Source: Hydromonas sp.
GTDB lineage: Bacteria; Pseudomonadota; Gammaproteobacteria; Burkholderiales; Burkholderiaceae
Assembly: GCA_017495165.1 (NCBI GenBank)
Contig: JAFEII010000030.1
Coordinates: forward strand, 1-64,000
Length of the DNA stretch: 64,000 nt
Direction: 5' to 3'
Positions 57,836 through 64,000 of this stretch are shown piece after piece. The position numbers and the translations under genes are program-made. The notes under the pieces were generated by a model. That model was given only the letters and a program-made list of their open reading frames with translations, was not told where the DNA came from and ran no database searches. How positions within the stretch are numbered: position 1 is the first letter of the stretch; each line of letters starts with the position of its first letter.

Positions 57836-59551
57836 ATGCATACATGGAGCACCCAAAGTTGGCCGTTATTGGCCAATCTTTTCATACAGCGTGATTGGCT
57901 GACCAAAGCTCAGGCCAATGAAATTGCTGCACGAGAACCTGCGCATTCTGCCGCTTGGTTGCAGGAATTTTTGTCCCAAAATCAACATGGCTTTACTGCG
58001 GGCTCTTTGGCCGATGCGTGTGCAAAGGTTTGGCGCATGACGCGTGCGGGTGTGCAAGAGGTTGCCAGCGCGAGTGTCCATCAAACTGCGCCGTTTGATT
58101 TGCCGATTCAGCTGGATACTTTGCCGCAGTCGGTTGTGGTGTTAAGCCTGACGCCGTTTTGTTTGGGGATTGTGGATTGCTCGGATTTGGCTATTGTGCA
58201 GCGGGTGCAGTTTTTGGTGAATCAGCCGCTTGAATGGCGGGTGTTGTCGGTGGATGAATACCAGTCGTTGCACGTTGCTCAAAACGTTGAGCGCCCGCAA
58301 AGGTTTTCGGGTCAAGGCGCTTTGCCAGAGGCGATTGAGGTTCGGGCGGCTTACCAAGACGCCAGAAGCGATGGTCGTGATAACAGCGATGCGCCCGTGG
58401 TGCGCTATTTGCAAGAGTTGATGCAAAAAATGGTGCGCGAGCGTGCATCAGACCTGCATCTTGAGCCATTTTCAAATCATTACAGAATTCGGGCGCGGGT
58501 CGATGGTGTGCTGCATGATGTGGCAACCCCCGATTTTTCGCTCAAAGACCAATTGTCGGTGCGGCTTAAAGTGATGGCGCAACTCGATATTTCTGAAAAA
58601 CGTGTGCCGCAAGATGGGCGGGTTAAATTGCAGCTGCCGTCTGAACAGTCGGTTGATTGTCGGGTGAGCACGTTGCCCACATTGTTTGGGGAAAAAATTG
58701 TGGTGCGGTTTTTAAATACCCAAACCAAGGCGTTGCAATTATCGGATTTGGGTTTTGAGCCACAGCAGTTGGCGGCGCTTGATGCGGTATTGGCGCGCCC
58801 GCACGGCTTGGTGCTCATGACTGGGCCGACGGGCAGCGGTAAAACCGTGTCGCTGTATGCGTGCTTGGCGCAGCTTAATACGGTCAGCGTGAATATTTTG
58901 ACGGTGGAAGACCCCGTTGAGATTTTTATGGCGGGTGTGAATCAGGTGTCAATCAATGAGAAGGCGGGCGTTGGTTTTGCCACAGCGCTGCGTGCGTTTT
59001 TGCGCCAAGACCCTGACATTTTAATGGTTGGGGAAGTGCGCGATTTAGAAACGGCGGATATTTCTCTTAAAGCCGCACAAACAGGGCATTTGGTGTTCTC
59101 AACTTTGCACACCAATGACGCGCCGCTCGCCTTAACGCGGTTGTCCCAAATGGGGGTTGCGCCGTATCATATTGCCGCATCGGTGAGCTTGATTGTCGCG
59201 CAGCGCTTGGTGCGCAGGCTGTGTTCGTGCAAAACCGCCACGAAATTGGATGCCGCCGTGCTGATCAGCGCGGGGTTGGATGTGGTTCAAGCGCGCCAAA
59301 CTGACTGGCAAGCGTATGCGCCAAAAGGGTGCGAGCGCTGCCATTACACCGGTTTTTATGGCCGAATTGGGGTGTTTCAAGTGTTGCCCATCAGCGCTGC
59401 CATGCAGTCAAAAATTGCGGTAAATGCAAGCGCTCAAAGTTTGAGCGAGCAAGCAGCGCTTGAAGGCGTGCTGACTTTGCGCCAAGCGGGTTTGCTGAAA
59501 GTGATGGCGGGCGAATGTTCGCTCAAAGAAGTGATGTCGGCCACGACGTGA
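57836..59551 (+). CDS. pilB: type IV pilus assembly ATPase PilB (GspE family)
   Basis: Powers pilus extension. 571 residues from the ATG at 57836. The N-terminal N1/MshEN-like domain is followed by a T2SSE core: Walker A TGPTGSGKT (Lys336), the Asp/His box RASDLHLEP, and GEVRDLETADI (Walker B area). A zinc-binding Cys set is CSCKTATK and GCERCHYTG. An upstream in-frame start at 57764 overlaps the transporter gene and is less likely. First of pilB-pilC-pilD. Confidence 0.94.
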   Translation: MHTWSTQSWPLLANLFIQRDWLTKAQANEIAAREPAHSAAWLQEFLSQNQHGFTAGSLADACAKVWRMTRAGVQEVASASVHQTAPFDLPIQLDTLPQSVVVLSLTPFCLGIVDCSDLAIVQRVQFLVNQPLEWRVLSVDEYQSLHVAQNVERPQRFSGQGALPEAIEVRAAYQDARSDGRDNSDAPVVRYLQELMQKMVRERASDLHLEPFSNHYRIRARVDGVLHDVATPDFSLKDQLSVRLKVMAQLDISEKRVPQDGRVKLQLPSEQSVDCRVSTLPTLFGEKIVVRFLNTQTKALQLSDLGFEPQQLAALDAVLARPHGLVLMTGPTGSGKTVSLYACLAQLNTVSVNILTVEDPVEIFMAGVNQVSINEKAGVGFATALRAFLRQDPDILMVGEVRDLETADISLKAAQTGHLVFSTLHTNDAPLALTRLSQMGVAPYHIAASVSLIVAQRLVRRLCSCKTATKLDAAVLISAGLDVVQARQTDWQAYAPKGCERCHYTGFYGRIGVFQVLPISAAMQSKIAVNASAQSLSEQAALEGVLTLRQAGLLKVMAGECSLKEVMSATT

Positions 59552-59584
59552 TGCTTTGGCATAAATGAGACTTTTTGGAAGCAC

Positions 59585-60802
59585 ATGATGACGGCTAAAA
59601 ACACAAAAAAAATGACCCCACGACGCTTTTCTTGGCGCGGTCAAAATCGCACGGGCGGCTTGGTGGCGGGCGTTTTGTATGGTGCGGACAAAGACAGCAT
59701 TCGGGCTCAGTTGGCGCAGTGCGGCGTGGTGGCGCTGCGAATTTTTGCTTCCAGAGAACCGTGGCGCAAACCGATTGCTCAGCCGCTCATTACCTTGTTT
59801 TTGCAAGAGTTTTCAACGCTGTACAGCGCGGGCGTTGGTGTGCTGCGTATTTTTGATGTGTTGCTGCACAGCAGTAAAAACCCAGCGTTTCAATCCGTGG
59901 TGCAATCGCTTCAATTAGATGTTGCGCGTGGTGAATCCCTGCATTTGGCAATGCGCCACCATCCGCGCGTGTTTGACGAGCTGACGTGCAATTTAATTGA
60001 AAGCGGTGAGCGCTCGGGCAAATTAAGCGCGGTGCTGCGCAACATCGTTTATACCGCTGAGCGTCGCCAGCAGCTCGCCAGTCAAATTTTGACGGCGATG
60101 GTGTATCCGGTTTTTATTATTTTGAGCACATTGTTGGTGTGGGTTGCGGTTTTGGGCTGGGTTGTGCCTGTGTTTGAGGCGGTTTACAAAAACGGTGGCA
60201 AGCAGCTGCCTTGGATTACCCAGTTTTTGCTTGATGCTTCGCAAAACATGCGCACGCATGGTGTTTTTATCGCAATCGGTTTAATCGGCGTGGGCATTTT
60301 TTTATTCAATTGGCAAAACGGGCGCTGGCGTTACGCGCTTGATGTGTTTAAATTCAAGCTGCCTGTGTTTGGCAAACTGCTCAAAACCGCGCTCAACGCG
60401 CAGTTTGCCCGCGTGTTTTCATTGCTGCATGATTCTGGCGTGCCGTTGCATGAGGCGTTGCAGTTGACTGGCTCAACCGCTGGGTATTTGCCCATGCAGC
60501 GTGCCGCTGAACAGTCTGCGCAACATGTTTTGAATGGCTACAATTTGTCGGTCGCGATGGCGCGCCATCCTGTGTTTGAAACCTCGCTGGTGCAACGCGT
60601 TCAAATTGGCGAGGAGTCAGGTGCGCTCACGTTAATGCTCGAGCAATACGCCACGCACAACGAGTTTTTGGTTGAGCAAATGGTCAAGCGCTTGTCGGCT
60701 TTGATTGAGCCCATGCTGATTTTATTGATTGGCGCAATGGTGGTTGTGATGGTGGTGGCGCTGTATTTGCCTATTTTAGATTTAGGCTCGGCATTGCGAT
60801 GA
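59585..60802 (+). CDS. pilC: type IV pilus inner-membrane platform protein PilC
   Basis: A 405-residue GspF-family protein with two T2SSF repeats (about 70-195 and 275-395) and three TM helices. Hallmarks are FLQEFSTLYSAGV and ESGERSGKL in the first repeat, and GEESGALTLML with PMLILLIGAMVVVMVVALYLPI at the C-terminus. It connects PilB to the pilus base. Its stop overlaps the pilD start (ATGA). Confidence 0.95.
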   Translation: MMTAKNTKKMTPRRFSWRGQNRTGGLVAGVLYGADKDSIRAQLAQCGVVALRIFASREPWRKPIAQPLITLFLQEFSTLYSAGVGVLRIFDVLLHSSKNPAFQSVVQSLQLDVARGESLHLAMRHHPRVFDELTCNLIESGERSGKLSAVLRNIVYTAERRQQLASQILTAMVYPVFIILSTLLVWVAVLGWVVPVFEAVYKNGGKQLPWITQFLLDASQNMRTHGVFIAIGLIGVGIFLFNWQNGRWRYALDVFKFKLPVFGKLLKTALNAQFARVFSLLHDSGVPLHEALQLTGSTAGYLPMQRAAEQSAQHVLNGYNLSVAMARHPVFETSLVQRVQIGEESGALTLMLEQYATHNEFLVEQMVKRLSALIEPMLILLIGAMVVVMVVALYLPILDLGSALR

Positions 60803-61572
60803 TCTACTTTTTTTGCATCATGCTCGCCGCCGCATTGGGCAGTTTTGCCAATGTCTTAATTTATCGTCTGCCATTGATGATTTTGAGCGACGCGCCGATA
60901 AGTCTTGCGCAGCCCGCTTCGCATTGCCCGCATTGCAAAGCCCCAATCAAGTGGCGCTATAATTTGCCGTTGCTTGGTTTTATTGCGTTAAAAGGGCGCT
61001 GCGCGGCTTGCCATGCCAACATCCCGCGCCGTTATTTTTTGGTTGAGCTTGGCGCTGTTTTATTGGCGGTGCTGTGTTTGGTTCAATGGGGCGTAAGTTG
61101 TCAGGCAGCGGCTTATTTTATATTTTTGCTTGGGCTGTGGGCGCTCTCTTGGATTGATGCGGCGCATTATTTGTTGCCCGATGTGCTCACGCAAGGCTTG
61201 CTTTGGCTCGGTCTCCTCTATAACGCGCTTGCTGCGCCAAACAGTTTGAGTGACATGGTTTTTGCCGCGGCGTTGGGCTACGGTTTGCTGTACGCGGTTT
61301 ATTTTGTGTACCTCAAAATAACGGGCAAAGTAGGTTTGGGCTTTGGTGATATGAAGCTGCTGGCCGCAATTGGTGCTTGGCTGGGGGCGAATGCAATGCT
61401 CAATGTGTTGTTGTTGGCGTGTTTGTCGGCGCTGTTGTTTGGGGTGGTTGGCGTATTGTTGCGCAGAGCGGTGCTGCAAAAAATCTGGCCGTTCGGGCCT
61501 TTTTTGGCGCTGGCCGCAGCGATTGTTTTGTTCACTGGCGCTGATTTTACGGTGCTTTGGAGCCGTTTATGA
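60799..61572 (+). CDS. pilD: prepilin peptidase / N-methyltransferase PilD
   Basis: Cleaves and methylates type IV prepilins. A 257-residue membrane protein. The zinc-finger cysteines of the methyltransferase domain are HCPHCKAPIKWRYNLP and CAACHANIP. The catalytic aspartates are in SWIDAAHYLLPD and GFGDMKLLAAIG. Overlaps pilC by 4 nt and coaE by 4 nt. Confidence 0.96.
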   Translation: MIYFFCIMLAAALGSFANVLIYRLPLMILSDAPISLAQPASHCPHCKAPIKWRYNLPLLGFIALKGRCAACHANIPRRYFLVELGAVLLAVLCLVQWGVSCQAAAYFIFLLGLWALSWIDAAHYLLPDVLTQGLLWLGLLYNALAAPNSLSDMVFAAALGYGLLYAVYFVYLKITGKVGLGFGDMKLLAAIGAWLGANAMLNVLLLACLSALLFGVVGVLLRRAVLQKIWPFGPFLALAAAIVLFTGADFTVLWSRL

Positions 61573-62288
61573 CGCATGTGAATCAAATAGAAATTCTTGA
61601 CCAAAACCTGCGCAATATTTCGCGCCCCAATCGATTGCCCGCACTGCTTAATGTGGGGCTTACAGGTTCAATCGGCTCGGGCAAATCAACATTGGCCGCT
61701 CAATTACAGGGCGCAGGTGCGCTGATGATTGATTTTGATGCCATCTCTCACCAATTAACTGGCGCCAATGGCGCGGCAATGCCAGAAATTGTGGCGGCGT
61801 TTGGGGCTGCCATGCAACTGCCTGATGGCGCATTGCATCGGTCAAATATGCGCCAATTGGTGTTTCATGATGGCGATGCAAAGCGCTCATTAGAAAAAAT
61901 CATGCACCGCCTTATTTCACAGCACGCCATTTTGCAAGCCGCGCAGCTGGTTGACGCCCAGCCTAACGCTTTGTGCGTGGTGTACGATATTCCTTTGTTG
62001 TATGGCAATACGCGTTGGCTCGAGTTGCTTGACGCCATTGTGTGCGTGACCTGCGAGCGCACCACCCAAATATCACGGGTTTTGCAGCGCAGCCCCCAGT
62101 TAACCGTTCAAATGGTTGAGCGCATTTTGGCGCAGCAGGCGAACAATCATGAGCTGTGCAGTATCGCAAATGTTGTATTTGACAACACACAAAATGCGGC
62201 AAACCACTTGCAAAATAAGGGTTCGCTCAATATACTGCTCGAATATATAACCCGATTGACTCAGGCAAAAGAACACGAAAACTATTAA
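61569..62288 (+). CDS. coaE: dephospho-CoA kinase
   Basis: Last step of coenzyme A synthesis. 239 residues from the ATG at 61569 (ATGA overlap with pilD). P-loop GLTGSIGSGKST is near residues 30-41, preceded by an unusual roughly 28-residue N-terminal extension compared with the family's usual start close to the P-loop. DFDAISHQL and the DIPLLYGNTRW lid block follow. Confidence 0.94.
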   Translation: MTHVNQIEILDQNLRNISRPNRLPALLNVGLTGSIGSGKSTLAAQLQGAGALMIDFDAISHQLTGANGAAMPEIVAAFGAAMQLPDGALHRSNMRQLVFHDGDAKRSLEKIMHRLISQHAILQAAQLVDAQPNALCVVYDIPLLYGNTRWLELLDAIVCVTCERTTQISRVLQRSPQLTVQMVERILAQQANNHELCSIANVVFDNTQNAANHLQNKGSLNILLEYITRLTQAKEHENY

Positions 62289-62317
62289 AACAGCAAAACC
62301 ACTAAAAAGTACCGTAC

Positions 62318-63112
62318 ATGAATCCACAAGGGCAAGCCCCCACCACGTTATTCGAATTTCCTTTAAATGAGCGCTTTCGCACTTATTTGCGTCTGGAGTC
62401 TTTGTATGCAAGATGGCAGAGTTTGTTGTTGGACTGCGCCGCGCAAAGCCATCACACGGCATTGTTAACCTTGTTTGAGTTGTTTGAGTACGCGTTTCGT
62501 TACGATGTCAAAGGCGATTTGCTCACAGACCTTAATCGCTGTAAACAAACGCTTGAGCGTTTTAGAGATTTGCCTGGGTTGTCTGAGGAAAAGCTCAAGC
62601 AAAGCCTATTTCGGATTGAAGATGCGCAAAGACAAGTAGAAAAATCCCCAAAATTTGGCAGTAACTTGGCTGATAACGAATGGCTGTTTAATGTGAAAAC
62701 CCGCATGGTTTTGGCGGGAGGCGTTTGTTCGTTTGATGTGCCGTTTTATTATCAATGGTTGCAATACACGCCAGAGTCACGCGTGCAGGATTTGGAGTCT
62801 TGGATTACGCCGATGTTGCCGATGTTTGATGCGCTCAAACTTTTGATGATGATGGCCAGAGAAACCTGCAAACAAATGCAATGTGTGAGCACAGATAAGG
62901 CGTATCAGCAGCCGTTAAATGGCCAAAAATTTGATTTAATGCAAGTCCAATATTCCAGCCTGTCCGCTTACATTCCCGACATCAGCGCCAACAAACATGT
63001 GATTTGGTTGCGTTTTGCGCTGCCAACTTATCGCGGTCAGCCATCGCGTCCAAACGCTGATTTGGGGGTTAACGAAATCCCATTTGACCTCAAATTGTGC
63101 GGCTTGTTTTAA
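62318..63112 (+). CDS. zapD: cell division protein ZapD
   Basis: A 264-residue FtsZ-bundling protein (DUF1342). LFEFPLNERFRTYLRLESL near the N-terminus and the C-terminal IPFDLKLCGLF are typical. It follows coaE by 29 nt and precedes yacG, the conserved order. Confidence 0.95.
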   Translation: MNPQGQAPTTLFEFPLNERFRTYLRLESLYARWQSLLLDCAAQSHHTALLTLFELFEYAFRYDVKGDLLTDLNRCKQTLERFRDLPGLSEEKLKQSLFRIEDAQRQVEKSPKFGSNLADNEWLFNVKTRMVLAGGVCSFDVPFYYQWLQYTPESRVQDLESWITPMLPMFDALKLLMMMARETCKQMQCVSTDKAYQQPLNGQKFDLMQVQYSSLSAYIPDISANKHVIWLRFALPTYRGQPSRPNADLGVNEIPFDLKLCGLF

Positions 63113-63154
63113 GCGAGCTTGCCCGCGAATCAACGATTACCCAAGAGTTTATGT

Positions 63155-63343
63155 ATGCCACAAATAACCTGCCCAACCTGTAAAGTTGCCCACCAATATG
63201 ACACGACGTCGGCTTGCAGGCCTTTTTGTTCCGAGCGTTGCCGCTTAATTGATTTGGGCGCTTGGTCGCAAGAACGGTTTAAAATCCCCGTTGCGATTGG
63301 GGAAGATGACGTGCTGGCGTTTGATGATGGCGCCGTGCATTAA
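63155..63343 (+). CDS. yacG: DNA gyrase inhibitor YacG
   Basis: A 62-residue zinc protein from the ATG at 63155 (AAGAG upstream). The Cys4 zinc site is Cys6, Cys9, Cys25 and Cys29, with an extra Cys21. YacG binds GyrB and blocks DNA binding. The C-terminus is acidic, as usual. An ATG at 63151 is out of frame. Confidence 0.92.
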   Translation: MPQITCPTCKVAHQYDTTSACRPFCSERCRLIDLGAWSQERFKIPVAIGEDDVLAFDDGAVH

Positions 63344-63413
63344 ACGCTGCGTTGAACTGCTGCGTTAAATTATTGCAAAAGTTAGCCACAAAACTGTGCG
63401 CAAACTGGGCACA

Positions 63414-63444
63414 AAAAAACCAAAACGACTTGTTTTGGTTTTTT
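63414..63444. terminator. bidirectional terminator between yacG and nadA
   Basis: 13-bp stem AAAAAACCAAAAC and GTTTTGGTTTTTT with loop GACTT; T-runs available for both strands. Confidence 0.85.
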
Positions 63445-63466
63445 GTTTGCCATGTTTGAAGTGGCC

Positions 63467-63499
63467 GTTGCTGTTGTTGCTGTTGTTGCTGTTGTTGCC
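63467..63499 (+). repeat. 9-bp tandem repeat (GTTGCTGTT)
   Basis: Three perfect copies (63467-63475, 63476-63484, 63485-63493) plus a partial, directly after the nadA stop. On the minus strand the unit is CAACAACAG (or AACAGCAAC). Confidence 0.9.
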
Positions 63500-63506
63500 G
63501 TTTGGT

Positions 63507-64000
63507 TTATTGTGCGGCCGTTTGTTGCGCTGCAAAATCGAGCATGCGGTCAATCGGCAATCTGGCGCGTTCAACAATTGCCGCATCAATGTGAATTTCG
63601 TTAAAACCAGTCCCGATTTTTTGTAACACTTCCAGCGTGTTGCGCAGGCCATTCATCGCCATCCACGGGCAGTGCGCGCAGCTTTTACACGTGGCGCCAT
63701 TGCCTGCGGTGGGCGCTTCAATAAATAACTTGTTGGGGTTTTGTTGGCGCAATTTGTGCATCATGCCGTTGTCGGTGGCCACAATAAACTCTGGCGCATC
63801 AAATTCACGTGCGGCTTTTAAAATCGCTGAGGTTGAACCAACCGCATCGGCCAGCGCCACAATCGCTGCGGGCGACTCTGGGTGCACCAATACTTTTGCA
63901 TGCGGGTGCTGCTTTTTGAGTTCTTCAAGTTCAAGCGCTTTAAATTCATCGTGCACAATGCAAGCGCCTTGCCACATCAACATGTCTGCGCCCGTTTCGC
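63507..64000 (-). CDS. nadA: quinolinate synthase, C-terminal part (cut by window edge)
   Basis: The reading frame is open to the window end, so the N-terminal half is missing. NadA condenses iminoaspartate with dihydroxyacetone phosphate in NAD synthesis, using a 4Fe-4S cluster. Visible: [15 protein letters not shown] (cluster Cys), [20 protein letters not shown], and [13 protein letters not shown] with the C-terminal cluster Cys. Its stop is TAA at 63507-63509. Confidence 0.94.
   Translation of the reverse strand, partial: ETGADMLMWQGACIVHDEFKALELEELKKQHPHAKVLVHPESPAAIVALADAVGSTSAILKAAREFDAPEFIVATDNGMMHKLRQQNPNKLFIEAPTAGNGATCKSCAHCPWMAMNGLRNTLEVLQKIGTGFNEIHIDAAIVERARLPIDRMLDFAAQQTAAQ

Overview
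The window is an almost gap-free stretch of bacterial chromosome. Gene order and protein families point to a betaproteobacterium of the order Burkholderiales: the yqeY-dnaG-rpoD-tRNA block, rimP-nusA-infB-rbfA-truB, pilB-pilC-pilD-coaE-zapD-yacG beside nadA, a long lysine/alanine-rich RpoD N-terminus, and a long TrpS. Base composition looks intermediate (near 50% GC by eye) and no species is claimed. Most of the window is housekeeping; the accessory parts are a small tRNA-bounded insertion (about 6.3-8.6 kb) and a McrBC restriction pair (48.5-52.4 kb).

Layout. 0.1-2.2 kb: a minimal K+ channel, a secreted protein coupled to a PduO-type cobalamin adenosyltransferase, and a class I glutamine amidotransferase that has lost its catalytic cysteine. 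2.3-6.1 kb: a class III aminotransferase divergent from agmatinase (speB) and a PuuB-like oxidase, read as an agmatine/putrescine catabolic cluster. 6.2-8.7 kb: tRNA-Met(CAU), an inactivated IS1-like transposase, a P63C-domain gene with an inverted repeat at its promoter, a small convergent gene, and tRNA-Ile2(CAU). 8.7-13.4 kb: rpoD, dnaG and yqeY without the usual rpsU. 13.6-15.7 kb: a lysophospholipid acyltransferase, a YgjP-like metallopeptidase and nudB. 15.8-23.6 kb, minus strand: cytochrome b561, dinB, hemN, a methyltransferase, a secreted protein, folA, a DMT transporter, thyA and a thioesterase. 23.8-28.5 kb: miaB, an RNase AM-like PHP protein, a broken small membrane ORF, a site-2-type protease and trpS. 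28.6-37.2 kb: the rimP-nusA-infB-rbfA-truB operon behind a promoter and an attenuator-like hairpin, two REP-like palindromes, and typA. 37.4-48.4 kb: a lipocalin, mmsA, radA, a secreted protein, yggS, proC, rsuA, topB and argB. 48.5-52.4 kb: McrB with a PUA/EVE-like insert plus McrC. 52.4-57.8 kb: a HIT protein, a GH65 phosphorylase, uppP and a CorC/CNNM transporter. 57.8-64 kb: pilB-pilC-pilD-coaE-zapD-yacG, and convergent nadA cut by the window edge.

The genes form clear functional units: folate and thymidylate synthesis (nudB, folA, thyA), translation (miaB, trpS, rimP-nusA-infB-rbfA-truB, typA, rsuA), type IV pilus assembly (pilB, pilC, pilD), and DNA replication and repair (dnaG, dinB, radA, topB). 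The best candidates for new biology are the domain-inserted McrB, the Cys-less amidotransferase, and the P63C locus with its palindromic putative operator. All functional calls rest on sequence reading alone; no searches were run.
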